A stretch of 64,000 nucleotides of DNA from JBFWMG01 sp050251715 (GCA_050251715.1 JBFWMG010000013.1:1-64000); one strand, 5' to 3'. Positions 34,754 to 44,735 are shown, numbered from the stretch's first letter. Notes: a model not told the origin generated them from the letters alone. Made by a program: numbers and translations.

Positions 34754-34799
34754 CGGCGCCCCCGGTGTCAAGGCGCACGCCATGACACCGGGGGCGCCG
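34754..34799 (-). terminator. Strong hairpin between rubredoxin and roo
   Basis: CGGCGCCCCCGGTGTCA (34754-34770) pairs perfectly with TGACACCGGGGGCGCCG (34783-34799), a 17-bp stem with a 12-nt loop. There is no strong T-run, so it may attenuate or protect the rubredoxin transcript rather than fully terminate it. Confidence 0.65.
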
Positions 34800-34808
34800 T
34801 ATCGTGGT

Positions 34809-34964
34809 CTACGCTTTGGTGAATTCGGCCTTGGGGGCGCCGCACACGGGGCAGACCCAGTCTTCGGGAATCGCATCGAACGAGGTGCCGGCGGGAACGT
34901 CCGGCGGATCGCCTTGCGAGGGGTCGTATTCGTAGCCGCAGATGTTGCACACGTACTTGTCCAT
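34809..34964 (-). CDS. rub: Rubredoxin
   Basis: This 51-residue protein (MDKYVCNICGYEYDPSQG onward) has the two iron-binding motifs CNICG and CPVCG with the usual spacing, and the PEDWVCPVCG signature. It passes electrons to Roo. AGGAGG is upstream of the ATG (34962-34964). It lies between desulfoferrodoxin and roo. Two palindromes occupy its upstream region. Confidence 0.97.
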   Translation of the reverse strand: MDKYVCNICGYEYDPSQGDPPDVPAGTSFDAIPEDWVCPVCGAPKAEFTKA

Positions 34965-34988
34965 GAGCAGAGAGCCTCCTTGAGGGTT

Positions 34989-35023
34989 AGAGCATATTAC
35001 CTTTGCAAAAGGTTAGATGCTCT
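34989..35023. promoter_or_regulatory. Imperfect palindrome upstream of rubredoxin
   Basis: AGAGCAT and ATGCTCT flank an inner palindrome ACCTTT, 2-nt spacer, AAAAGGT. The site lies 25-59 nt before the rubredoxin start, and could be an operator or a leader hairpin. Confidence 0.45.
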
Positions 35024-35033
35024 TATGCATTTT

Positions 35034-35060
35034 TTTGAAATAATGCTCCATTATTTCAAA
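35034..35060. promoter_or_regulatory. 27-bp perfect AT-rich palindrome between dfx and rub
   Basis: TTTGAAATAATG, 3-nt spacer CTC, CATTATTTCAAA is perfectly symmetric. It lies 29 bp after the dfx stop and 70 bp before the rub start. The symmetry and A/T content suit a Fur/PerR-family operator, and PerR controls this gene set in other Desulfovibrio. It could also serve as a terminator hairpin, with A/T flanks. Confidence 0.6.
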
Positions 35061-35089
35061 ACCCCGCATTGTTTCAATGCTGCAATGCG

Positions 35090-35470
35090 TTAGGCGTCGG
35101 CCTTCCAGAGGCCGTGCAGGTTGCAGTATTCGCGGGCCGCGACCTTGGTGGCGGTGATGCAGAATTCGGCCACGGGTTTGTCGCCGGGCTTGAGAACCTG
35201 GCGGTACACCTTGCCGTCCGCAATCAGTTCGATCCACTCGATCCAATGGGTCTCTTCCATGGGATGCAGGGTGGATCCCACGGAAACCTTATAGCCGGTG
35301 GCGGTTTTCTCGATGACCGGGACATGCTTTTCCACGGCGGCGTCTGTGGTGTTTTCCTTGAACAGCTTCATGGGCTGGCCGCAGCACACCAGTTCGCCCC
35401 CACCGGCATGGAGCACTTCCACGATGTTGCCACACACTTCGCATTTGTAGATTTGCATCAGTTCAGCCAT
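35090..35470 (-). CDS. dfx: Desulfoferrodoxin, superoxide reductase
   Basis: This 126-residue protein reduces superoxide to hydrogen peroxide with electrons from rubredoxin. The N-terminal desulforedoxin domain has the FeCys4 ligands (YKCEVCGNIVEV and LVCCGQPM), and the C-terminal domain has the active-site histidine and cysteine ligands in EKHVPVIEK, STLHPMEETHWIEW and REYCNLHGLW. Two iron domains make it the class I type. AGGAGG precedes the start. Confidence 0.97.
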   Translation of the reverse strand: MAELMQIYKCEVCGNIVEVLHAGGGELVCCGQPMKLFKENTTDAAVEKHVPVIEKTATGYKVSVGSTLHPMEETHWIEWIELIADGKVYRQVLKPGDKPVAEFCITATKVAAREYCNLHGLWKADA

Positions 35471-35491
35471 TGGTTCAGCCTCCTTGTTTCA

Positions 35492-35505
35492 ATGCCGATC
35501 GGCAT
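35492..35505. promoter_or_regulatory. 14-bp palindrome at the dfx ribosome binding region
   Basis: ATGCCGATCGGCAT is perfectly symmetric and lies 22 nt before the dfx start codon. It may be an operator or form a small leader hairpin. Confidence 0.45.
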
Positions 35506-35780
35506 CCATGTTGGGCGTCACAATTGTTTTCAATAGCACTGTTTTCACATGTTGGACCAGCAATCGTCCCAATGGCGCCATCCGGGTGGCACATGCCCAG
35601 GAGGCGCAAACGCGCACTGCGAAGGAGACGACCCTGTCCATTGGATACATGCCTTGTCTCAAATGTTCAAGAGAGGGCCTTGTGTCCGACAGGCCCAAAC
35701 TTAATGATTAAAAACTGAAAAAGCAAGTAGCTGAGAATGAAATAATAACAATTCCTGAAAAGATACCGAAATGAACCATA

Positions 35781-35815
35781 AAAAAAGAGGCCGCCCACTG
35801 GGGAGTGGGCGGCCT
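35781..35815 (-). terminator. Intrinsic terminator after the chemoreceptor gene
   Basis: AGGCCGCCCACT (35788-35799) and AGTGGGCGGCCT (35804-35815) form a perfect 12-bp stem with a 4-nt loop; on the minus strand it is followed by a T-run. It lies 20 bp after the MCP stop. Confidence 0.92.
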
Positions 35816-35835
35816 GAAACTGGGCGTTGGGGGGG

Positions 35836-37851
35836 CTACTGCTTGAACTGTTCCACCAGTTCGGACAACTTCTGCGCCATGCCCGCCACCTCTTCGATGG
35901 CGGCGTTGGCCTCCTGGATGCGTTGCGACACATTTTGGGAAAGGGTGTTGATCTGGGTAACGTTGAGATTGATTTCCTCGCTGGTGGAGGACTGCTGCTC
36001 CGATGCGGTGGCGATGTTGCGCACCATGTCGGCCATGGTCACCGAACTGTCCACGATGCCTTCCAGCACCTTGCCCGCGTGCTCGGCCTTGGTGGCGGTG
36101 TTTTCCACCTGGCGCTTGGTGTCGCCCATTTCGCGAACGGCCTCGCCCGCGCTGCCCTGGATTTGCTGGATGGCGGTTTCCACTTCCTTGGTGGCTGTCA
36201 TGGTCTTTTCCGCCAGTTTGCGCACCTCGTCGGCCACCACGGCAAAGCCCCGCCCGGCCTCGCCCGCACGGGCCGCCTCGATGGCCGCGTTGAGCGCCAG
36301 CAGGTTGGTCTGGTCCGCAATGTCATTGATGACGTTCATGACCCGGCCGATATTTTCGGCCTTCTCCGCCAGGTCGTTGAGGGAATCGGCCAGTTGTTCG
36401 GTACGGCCAGCCACCTGGCGGGTTTCGCGCACGGTTTCGCGCACCTCGTCGCCGCCGGACTGGGCCACGGTGGTCGCGGTGTCCGCCACTTCCGAGGCCT
36501 GGGCCGCGTTTTGCGCCACCTCCAGCACCGTGGCGTTCATCTCTTCCATGGCCGTGGCCACCTGGCTGGTCTGGTCCGCGGTCTGGTCCACGTTCGTGGT
36601 GAGCACGGCCATGCTGCGGGTCAGTTCCGCAGCCGCCTCGGCCAGATTGTGCGACACGCTGGTCACCTCCTCGGCCACGCCAAGCAGGTTTTCCTTGTGC
36701 GCCTCGATCCGCTTGCGGTCCTCTTCGGCCTGGGTCAGGTCGATCATCACGCCGATGGCGCCGATGACGTGGCCCTCGGCGTCCTTGAGCGGGGATATCT
36801 CATAGTGCAGCGGGAAGACCTTGCCATCTTCACGGTGGAGATGGAACATGCCGCTTTGGCTTGCTCCGGTGCGGAACACCTCGCCCGTGACCTCGACATC
36901 ATCCTTGCGCGCGCCGACGACCTGCTCCACGGGGCGGTTGCGCACCGCCTCATCGGTTTTGCCCAGGATATCCAGGAGCGGCGGGTTGGCGTAGTCCACA
37001 AGGCGCTCGGCGTTCACCACGAACAGAGGCACGATGATGCCGCGCAAGACGCCCCGGTTGTATTCGAGCTGGTCCTTGATGGTATCGACCATGCCTTCCA
37101 GGTTTTGCGCCAGCACGGCGAGTTCGTCCTGGCCCTTGACCGTGAACCGTACGCCATAGTTGCCCTTTTTGATTTCATCGCTGGCGATGGTGATGGAGCG
37201 GATGGGGGTGCCCACGGCCTTGCGCATGAAGATGAGCAGCACCACCAGCAACGACACCATGCCCGCAAAGGATATGAGGGCGCCGTTGATCTGGGTTCTG
37301 TGCAGGACCGAGAATTCGTGGCTCACATCCTGGGCCATGACCATGACGCCGAGGATGGGCTGCGAGGCGCCGTGGCAATGGTGGCACGTTTCCTTGTTGG
37401 TGATGGTCTTGAATTGCAGGAAGGTGGGTGTGCCGTCCACATTGATGAGCGAGCCCTCGGTGAGGTCCGTTGTCAGGGCGCGTTGCATCGCAGGGGCAAA
37501 GGAGGGGCAGCAGGTGAAGAACTCCTCCACGCCCTTGCGCAGCGTATTCTGCTTGGTCGAGTAGGTGATGGTGCCCCGGTAGTCGGTGAGGTATGCCTGA
37601 ATATTGGGGTATTGCTCCGCGATCATCTTGAATTTCGCCGCGGTGCTTTCATCGTCGCCCACGGACATGGGGTCGGCGATGGCCTCCAGCAGGATGTCGG
37701 AGGTTGTCTCGGCCGACTTGTGCACCATTTCCAAGGATGCGCCGCGTTGCCAATAGGAGTTGGCTAGAAAGAGTCCGGTGAAGGCCAGTACAGATGTGAC
37801 CGTGACCAGAAAGAAGACTTTTGCCCCCAAAGAACGGCGCAATACCTTCAT
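35836..37851 (-). CDS. Methyl-accepting chemotaxis protein with periplasmic c-type haem
   Basis: This 671-residue receptor has membrane helices at about 11-30 and 189-208. The periplasmic domain between them contains CHHCH at residues 156-160, a c-type haem attachment site, and an FFTCCPSF cysteine pair. A HAMP, a PAS domain (about 275-390) and the MCP signalling domain with the hairpin segment INDIADQTNLLALNAAIEAARAGE follow. The plan matches DcrA of Desulfovibrio, a redox/oxygen sensor. I start at MKVLRRSLG (GGGAGAG upstream). The oxygen-defence genes lie beside it. Confidence 0.93.
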   Translation of the reverse strand: MKVLRRSLGAKVFFLVTVTSVLAFTGLFLANSYWQRGASLEMVHKSAETTSDILLEAIADPMSVGDDESTAAKFKMIAEQYPNIQAYLTDYRGTITYSTKQNTLRKGVEEFFTCCPSFAPAMQRALTTDLTEGSLINVDGTPTFLQFKTITNKETCHHCHGASQPILGVMVMAQDVSHEFSVLHRTQINGALISFAGMVSLLVVLLIFMRKAVGTPIRSITIASDEIKKGNYGVRFTVKGQDELAVLAQNLEGMVDTIKDQLEYNRGVLRGIIVPLFVVNAERLVDYANPPLLDILGKTDEAVRNRPVEQVVGARKDDVEVTGEVFRTGASQSGMFHLHREDGKVFPLHYEISPLKDAEGHVIGAIGVMIDLTQAEEDRKRIEAHKENLLGVAEEVTSVSHNLAEAAAELTRSMAVLTTNVDQTADQTSQVATAMEEMNATVLEVAQNAAQASEVADTATTVAQSGGDEVRETVRETRQVAGRTEQLADSLNDLAEKAENIGRVMNVINDIADQTNLLALNAAIEAARAGEAGRGFAVVADEVRKLAEKTMTATKEVETAIQQIQGSAGEAVREMGDTKRQVENTATKAEHAGKVLEGIVDSSVTMADMVRNIATASEQQSSTSEEINLNVTQINTLSQNVSQRIQEANAAIEEVAGMAQKLSELVEQFKQ

Positions 37852-37974
37852 CTCGTACTCTCCCTTGCCCCATGCCTGGACAGCATGGAGATCGGCTTGC
37901 GAAACATGGCGGGAATATTCAGGTTCCGCGAGCACTTCGCGAGCCTGAAGCGTATGGAATAGATATAGTAGGTA

Positions 37975-38003
37975 GCGTTACTCGATACGTCTAACCGCGT
38001 CAA
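37975..38003 (-). promoter_or_regulatory. Candidate promoter of the chemoreceptor gene
   Basis: On the minus strand TTGACG (38003-37998) and TAACGC (37980-37975) are 17 bp apart. The predicted start is about 115 nt before the MCP ATG. The -10 match is moderate. Confidence 0.4.
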
Positions 38004-38062
38004 GTCTTTATGAAAAGAAGCATAGCGTCGTCGGTGAATTATTGATCGCAGGCACTGAAAAT

Positions 38063-38092
38063 GAAAAAAAAGCCGCCCCGGAAGGGGCGGCT
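38063..38092 (-). terminator. Intrinsic terminator after purSL
   Basis: AGCCGCCCC (38071-38079) pairs with GGGGCGGCT (38084-38092) around GGAA, with an eight-T run on the minus strand. Confidence 0.93.
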
Positions 38093-38116
38093 GAACACGC
38101 AACAAAGGCAATTCCT

Positions 38117-41107
38117 TTACCAATTCATGGTCGCCTTCCAGGCCGTTGTCAGGGCATCCACGCCTTGGCGCAGCACCGGGGCGCCGTTCCAGGTCAGGGC
38201 CAGTTCGGGAGCGGCGGTCACCGCGCCGATCCGGGCCAGGGGTTGGCCCGCGAACAGCGCTTCAAAGGCCGGGGCGTTGTCCGGGCGCACGGTCACCAGC
38301 AGGCGGCTGGCGGATTCGCTGTACAGCCGCGCCGTGGCGTCCATGGTTTCGCAGCCGGGAACCGGCATGTCCGCCAGATCCACCGCGGCGCCAAGCCTGC
38401 CGCCAATGGCCATTTCGGCCAGCGCCACGGCAAGGCCGCCATCGGACAGGTCGTGGCAGGCCGTGGCCAGACCGGCGCGGATGGCCGCGTACAGCGCCGC
38501 ATAGCGCGCCCGCGCCGCCAGCGCGTCCACCTGGGGCGCGTGGCTGCCGCGCATCCCCAGCTCCGAGGCCAGCTCGCTGCCCCCCAGTTCGTCGCGGGTC
38601 ATGCCGAGCAGGTAGATGGCGTCGCCCGCCGCCTTGAAGTCCGAGGTGGCGGTCCGGTTCACGTCCGGGATGACGCCGAGCACGGAGAAAAGCACCGTGG
38701 GCGGGATGGATATTTTTACGCCGCCGCCGGTGTAGTCGTTCTTCATGGAGTCCTTGCCCGACACGCACGGCACGCCGTAGGCCTGGCAGAAATGGGCCAA
38801 GGCCTGGTTGGCCCGCACCAGCTGGGCCAGCTTGTATTCGCCGTCCGGCGTTTTGTCGGACTGTACCGGATCGCACCAGCAGAAGTTGTCCACGCCCGCC
38901 ATGCGCAGGGGGTCGCCACCCACGGCCACGGCGTTGCGCACCGCCTCGTCAATGGCGTTGGCCATCATCCAGTAGGTGTCGTAATCGCTGAACTTGGGGC
39001 AGATGCCGTGGGAGATGACGAGCCCTTCCTCGCGGGCGAGCAGCGGGCGGATGACCCCGGCGTCCGCCGGGCCGTCGCGCTTGACGCCCACCAGGGGCTT
39101 TATGACGCTGCCGCCCTTCACCTCATGGTCATATTGGCGGATGACGTATTCCTTGCTGCAGATGTTCAGGCGGCCCAGCATGCGTCCGAGCAGCGCGCCC
39201 TGGTCCAGGCCCGTTGCCTCGACGCGGCCCTCGGGCGCGGCCGGGCGTTCCCACACGGCCTTGAGCGACATCTGCGGCACGCCGTCGTGCAGGAATGCCA
39301 TGGGCAGGCAGGCCACGGGCTTGCCGTTGTAGGTCACGTTGAACAGGCCCGAATCCGTGTAGGTGCCGAGCACCGTGGCCTCCACGTCCATCTCCTGGGC
39401 CAGGAGCAGGAACGTTTCCAGGTGCTTTTGGGGCACGGCCATGGTCATGCGTTCCTGGGCCTCGGAGACCAGGATTTCCCAGGGCCGCAGGCCGTCGTAC
39501 TTGAGCGGGGCGCGGCCCAGATCGAGATCCGCGCCGCCCGAGTCCTCGGCCATTTCGCCCACGGACGAGGACAGGCCGCCCGCGCCGTTGTCCGTGATGG
39601 CGTTGTACAGGCCCATGTCGCGGGCGCGCATGAGAAAATCATACATCTTGCGCTGGGTGATGGGGTCGCCGATCTGCACCGCCGTGGCCGGGGATTCCTC
39701 GTGCAGCTCCTCGGACGAGAAGGTCGCGCCGTGGATGCCGTCCTTGCCGATGCGGCCGCCCGCCATGACGATGGCGTCGCCGGGCAGGGCTTTTTTCTCG
39801 TGGCCGGGGCGGCCCGTGACCGTGGTGGGCATGAGCCCCACGGTGCCGCAATAGACCAGCGGCTTGCCCAGGTAGCGCTCGTCGAACACGAAGCTGCCGT
39901 TGACCGTGGGGATGCCGGACTTGTTGCCGCCATGCTCCACGCCCTCGCGCACGCCTTCCAGCACGCGGCGCGGGTGCAGCAGGCGCGGCGGCAGCTCGCC
40001 GTCGTGGAAGGGCGAGCCAAAGCAGAACACGTCGGTGTTGCACACCATGTTGGCGCCCAGGCCCGTGCCCATGGGGTCGCGGTTCACGCCCACGATGCCG
40101 GTGAGCGCCCCGCCGTAGGGATCCAGCGCGGACGGGCTGTTGTGCGTCTCCACCTTGATGCACACGCTGTGGCTGTCCGTGAACTTGATGACGCCCGCGT
40201 TGTCCTTGAACACGGACAGGCAGAAGTCGTCCTTGCCCATGCGCTGGCGCAACAGCTTGGTGGAACCCTGGATAAAGGTCTTGTACAGGCTGTCCACCTC
40301 GGTGCGACGGCCCGTTTCGCGGTTTTCGTAGGCGATGCGCGCGGTGAAAATCTTGTGCTTGCAGTGTTCGGACCAGGTCTGGGCCAGGCATTCCAGCTCG
40401 GCGTCCGTGGGCTGCGCGCCCAGGCCGTGCGCCACGCGGGCGGCCCGCACCGCCGGGTCGGCAAAATGGTCGCGGATGCGGTACAGCTCCTCCAGGGACA
40501 GCGCCAGGGTGTTGGCGCGGGAAAAGGCCATCAGCTCCGCGTCGCTCATGGCCGCGATGTCCACGGTGGCCACCTCGTCCACGGCCTGGCCGGACACCTT
40601 GGCGGCGCGGGCCGGGAAGCCGGGCTCGGCCTCCCATTCGGCGCGGTTCTTGATGTCGAAGCGCTGGATGAGCTCGTTGCACAGCAGGTCGCGGGCCACG
40701 TGCTCCACCTGGGCGCGGGTCAGGTCGCCGCTTATGAGGTGCAGGTTGGAGGTGTACACGCGCACCGGGGCGGCGTCGGCCTTGGCGATGCCCGCCACCA
40801 GCAGCACGGATTCGCGGGCGGTGCGGCCTTCGTTGTCGGTCACGCCGGGGCGGAAGCCCACTTCGAGCGCCCAGTCGAAATCAGCGGGCGCGGGCGCGAG
40901 CGACGCGGTGTGCAGCACCGGGTCGTGCAGGGCGGCGCGCTCCAGCAGCAGGTCGATCTGCGCGGCGGACAGGCCGTCGCAGGTGAAGATTTTGGTGACG
41001 CGCACAGCGGCGTCCAGCCCGAGATTCGTCTTGATGCTCCCGGCGACCCTGCGTCCCGCCATATCGGGCAGATCGGGCCGCACGGCGACTTCCACGCGCT
41101 GCAACAT
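38117..41107 (-). CDS. purL: Phosphoribosylformylglycinamidine synthase, PurS-PurL fusion
   Basis: This 996-residue enzyme makes FGAM in purine synthesis. The N-terminal part (to about residue 170; MLQRVEVAVRPDLPDMAG) corresponds to two PurS-like segments, and the rest to PurL with two AIR-synthase halves (CKHKIFTARI, VKVETHNSPSALDPYGGA-like segment, TDNGAGGLSSSVGEM, GKDSMKN, CHDLSDGGLAVALAEMA). It lacks the glutaminase domain, so a separate PurQ must supply ammonia. AAGGAG precedes the ATG. Confidence 0.94.
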   Translation of the reverse strand: MLQRVEVAVRPDLPDMAGRRVAGSIKTNLGLDAAVRVTKIFTCDGLSAAQIDLLLERAALHDPVLHTASLAPAPADFDWALEVGFRPGVTDNEGRTARESVLLVAGIAKADAAPVRVYTSNLHLISGDLTRAQVEHVARDLLCNELIQRFDIKNRAEWEAEPGFPARAAKVSGQAVDEVATVDIAAMSDAELMAFSRANTLALSLEELYRIRDHFADPAVRAARVAHGLGAQPTDAELECLAQTWSEHCKHKIFTARIAYENRETGRRTEVDSLYKTFIQGSTKLLRQRMGKDDFCLSVFKDNAGVIKFTDSHSVCIKVETHNSPSALDPYGGALTGIVGVNRDPMGTGLGANMVCNTDVFCFGSPFHDGELPPRLLHPRRVLEGVREGVEHGGNKSGIPTVNGSFVFDERYLGKPLVYCGTVGLMPTTVTGRPGHEKKALPGDAIVMAGGRIGKDGIHGATFSSEELHEESPATAVQIGDPITQRKMYDFLMRARDMGLYNAITDNGAGGLSSSVGEMAEDSGGADLDLGRAPLKYDGLRPWEILVSEAQERMTMAVPQKHLETFLLLAQEMDVEATVLGTYTDSGLFNVTYNGKPVACLPMAFLHDGVPQMSLKAVWERPAAPEGRVEATGLDQGALLGRMLGRLNICSKEYVIRQYDHEVKGGSVIKPLVGVKRDGPADAGVIRPLLAREEGLVISHGICPKFSDYDTYWMMANAIDEAVRNAVAVGGDPLRMAGVDNFCWCDPVQSDKTPDGEYKLAQLVRANQALAHFCQAYGVPCVSGKDSMKNDYTGGGVKISIPPTVLFSVLGVIPDVNRTATSDFKAAGDAIYLLGMTRDELGGSELASELGMRGSHAPQVDALAARARYAALYAAIRAGLATACHDLSDGGLAVALAEMAIGGRLGAAVDLADMPVPGCETMDATARLYSESASRLLVTVRPDNAPAFEALFAGQPLARIGAVTAAPELALTWNGAPVLRQGVDALTTAWKATMNW

Positions 41108-41254
41108 TGTTTCGGCTCCTTGGGGTTTCCGGAATGGAGGGGATGCGGCTCGGTGCCGGGCCGGGCGTCCCGTTTCGATCCGGAATGTGGTCTGCGTGCG
41201 GTCTGTCGCGCCGGGTGGCGGACTGTACCGCCCCGTGGCGGCGCGCCCGCCCGG

Positions 41255-42223
41255 CTATTTGTCTCTGTTTTGCACGTAGGCCAGCGCCTGCTCCAGCAGG
41301 CTGCGCTCCTCGCTTGCGGGGAAGCGCGCCAATGCGGCGGCGGCCTTGTCCAGGTATGTGCCCGCGAAATCGCGGGTGGCGGCGTCAAAACCCTGCTCGG
41401 CCACACGGGCGGTCAGCAGCGCGATGTCGTCGTCCGTAAAGCTGTTGGCGGTAAAGCGCGCGGCAAAGGCCTGCCGCTGCGCCGCGTCGGCCCGCTCCAG
41501 GTACAGGATGAGGGGCAGGGTCAGCTTGCCCTCGCGCAGGTCCGCGCCCACGGGTTTGCCCGCCACCTCGCGGCTGGCGCCGTAGTCCAGGGCGTCGTCC
41601 ACCAGTTGGAAGGCGATGCCCAGGTTCAGGCCGAACGCCTCGGCAGCGGCCAGCTGGTCGTCCGTGGCGTGGGCCAGCAGCGCGCCGCAACGGCACGCGG
41701 CCATGATGAGATAGGCGGTCTTGCCGGTAATGATCTCCAGGTATTGCTCGCGGGTCAGGCCGGCGTTGCGCAGGTGCGCGATTTCCTGGATCTCGCCCGT
41801 GGCCGTGCGCACGATGGCGTCGGCCATGGCCGCGTTGAGGCGGGGGTCGCCGTAGGCGGCCGCCAGGCTGTTGGCCAGGGCCAGCAGGATGTCGCCCGCC
41901 AGCACCGTGAGCGTGGTGCCGAACGTGGTGTGCGCCGTGGGCACGCCCCGCCGCAGATCCGCGCCGTCAATGATGTCGTCGTGCAAGAGCGTGGCGGAGT
42001 GGAGCATTTCCAGCCCGCAGGCCAGGGGATAGGCGTTGTCCGTGGCCTGGCCGAGGGCGCGCGCCGTGAGCAGGGTCAACAGCGGCCGCAGCCTTTTGCC
42101 GCCCGCGCCAAGCACATGCCGGGCAACGGGCGCGACCACGGGATCAAGCTTGTCCGCCTCGGCGTGGAGGAAGGTGTTTATTATCGGCTGTTCCGCCGCG
42201 AAGTACCGAACAAGTGCGTCCAT
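41255..42223 (-). CDS. ispB: Polyprenyl diphosphate synthase
   Basis: This 322-residue protein begins MDALVRYFAAEQP. It has both aspartate-rich motifs, LLHDDIIDGADLRRG and QLVDDALDYG, and GGKRLRPLL, so it condenses isopentenyl units onto an allylic diphosphate. Together with mqnB and ubiE nearby it probably makes the menaquinone side chain; chain length is not certain. The gap to purL (147 bp) holds nothing recognisable. Confidence 0.93.
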   Translation of the reverse strand: MDALVRYFAAEQPIINTFLHAEADKLDPVVAPVARHVLGAGGKRLRPLLTLLTARALGQATDNAYPLACGLEMLHSATLLHDDIIDGADLRRGVPTAHTTFGTTLTVLAGDILLALANSLAAAYGDPRLNAAMADAIVRTATGEIQEIAHLRNAGLTREQYLEIITGKTAYLIMAACRCGALLAHATDDQLAAAEAFGLNLGIAFQLVDDALDYGASREVAGKPVGADLREGKLTLPLILYLERADAAQRQAFAARFTANSFTDDDIALLTARVAEQGFDAATRDFAGTYLDKAAAALARFPASEERSLLEQALAYVQNRDK

Positions 42224-42323
42224 GGAGGAGTGGTATCCGCTTTTACCCTGGTTTTGCAAGCGCGGGTTCGCTGTTGGCCCGGAAAAACACGTGCGGACGC
42301 CCGGTGCGCCGCCAGGGGTTCGT

Positions 42324-43082
42324 CTAGGCGAAAAGAGTGCGTGCGGCCTGGCCCAGGGCGTGCAGGGCGGCTTCCAGCGCCCAGTGCTCCGTTGCCCGCG
42401 ACCCCACCAGATTGGACACGGTGCGCACTTCGAGGAACGGCACGCCGCACCGGGCGCAGGCAAAGGCCAGGGCAAAGCCTTCCATGTTTTCGGTGAGCGG
42501 TGCGTACGCGCCGCGCAACCGCGCCGCGCGCTCCGCCGTGCCGCTGACTCCGGCCACGGTGATGCTGGCGCCGCGCGCCGCGTCCCGGGGCATGTCCAGA
42601 TCCAGCTCCCGCGCCGCCGCGTCCGGATCAAGGGGCAGCCTGTCCCAGACCGGCTCCTGCCCCAGGCGTCCCTGGGCCAGGGTAATGCCCTTGGGATCCA
42701 CGCCGGTGGCCGTCACCAGCCCGTATTCCGGCCAAATTTCCATGGTTGCCGTGGTGGCCGCGCAAAGCGGCGCGGCCTCGAGATCAAAGCTGCCCGCCAC
42801 ACCCAGATTGAGCACGCCGCACACGGGAGGCTGATGCGCCGCCTCGCCGGGCATCGCGCCGATGGGGCCGAGGACGCCCCCCAGGGCCAGCGCCGCGTTG
42901 ACCGGGCCCACGCCCGTGACCAGCAGCAGGCAGTCGCGTCCGCACAGCCGCGCCAGGGCCGCCTCTCCCTGTTCGGGGGCGTGGCCATTGCCCGCCGGAG
43001 CTCCCACGCCTTGCAGCACGGCGCGCATTTCCAGGGTCGTGGCCGTGGCCACGGCCAGGGGCGTGCTCCGGTCCATACCCAT
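42324..43082 (-). CDS. mqnB: Futalosine hydrolase
   Basis: This 252-residue nucleoside phosphorylase-fold protein has VTGVGPVNAALALGG, LNLGVAGSFDL and the C-terminal TENMEGFALAFACARCGVPFLEVRTVSN. It removes the purine base from futalosine in the alternative menaquinone pathway. MTA/SAH nucleosidase is the main alternative, but the length and menaquinone neighbours favour MqnB. It starts 5 bp after the nucleotide-sugar dehydrogenase stop; the ribosome binding site is weak. Confidence 0.88.
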   Translation of the reverse strand: MGMDRSTPLAVATATTLEMRAVLQGVGAPAGNGHAPEQGEAALARLCGRDCLLLVTGVGPVNAALALGGVLGPIGAMPGEAAHQPPVCGVLNLGVAGSFDLEAAPLCAATTATMEIWPEYGLVTATGVDPKGITLAQGRLGQEPVWDRLPLDPDAAARELDLDMPRDAARGASITVAGVSGTAERAARLRGAYAPLTENMEGFALAFACARCGVPFLEVRTVSNLVGSRATEHWALEAALHALGQAARTLFA

Positions 43083-43087
43083 GCGGG

Positions 43088-44401
<1,314 letters not shown>

Positions 44402-44482
44402 CCGTGTCATCCTTGGTGTCGTAACGGTGGGGGCATGGCGCGGACCCCTGGACATCCCGTTGCCCAGCGGCTACCGTGCCGC

Positions 44483-44683
44483 ATGCGTATCGATTGGCCC
44501 CTCTTCCTTTCCGCTGTCGGCCTTGCCCTGCTCATGGAGGGGCTGCTCTACTTCCTGCTCGCCGACCGCCTGCCGTCCATGCTCAAATACATGTCCGAGC
44601 AGCCGCCGCGCGTGCTGCGGCTCATGGGCGCGTTCGCCCTGGCCATCGGCCTCGGCATCATCGCGCTTGTGCGGCACGGCTAG
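44483..44683 (+). CDS. DUF2065 small membrane protein
   Basis: This 66-residue protein has two membrane helices (LFLSAVGLALLMEGLLYFLLA and VLRLMGAFALAIGLGIIAL), with the MEGLLYF and MLKYMSEQPPRVLR features of DUF2065. Its function is unknown. It is divergent from the nucleotide-sugar dehydrogenase and convergent with ubiE. Confidence 0.82.
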   Translation: MRIDWPLFLSAVGLALLMEGLLYFLLADRLPSMLKYMSEQPPRVLRLMGAFALAIGLGIIALVRHG

Positions 44684-44735
44684 CGGCCCGCGCGGCAACA
44701 GCCTGCTAGCACGTCCCGACCGTAAAGAAAATCCC

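Larger units (their letters stand above)
35471..35835. other. dfx upstream region and MCP downstream region
   Basis: This 365-bp stretch has no convincing gene. Next to dfx it holds repeated TTGAAA-containing motifs (minus strand, at about 35486 and 35527) and the palindrome at 35492. The right part is A-rich (35690-35786) and ends in the MCP terminator. Small plus-strand open frames across it overlap the dfx control region and look accidental. Confidence 0.6.

Noticed and set aside
35484..35711. Plus-strand small open frame containing MPCLKC
   Set aside because: It covers the dfx ribosome binding site and promoter, starts without its own ribosome binding site and has no known pattern.
38042..42496. 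A 1484-codon plus-strand open frame antisense to purSL and the prenyl synthase
   Set aside because: It is a GC-rich shadow of two well-recognised minus-strand genes; its translation is Arg/His-rich, without motifs, and it crosses a clear gene boundary.
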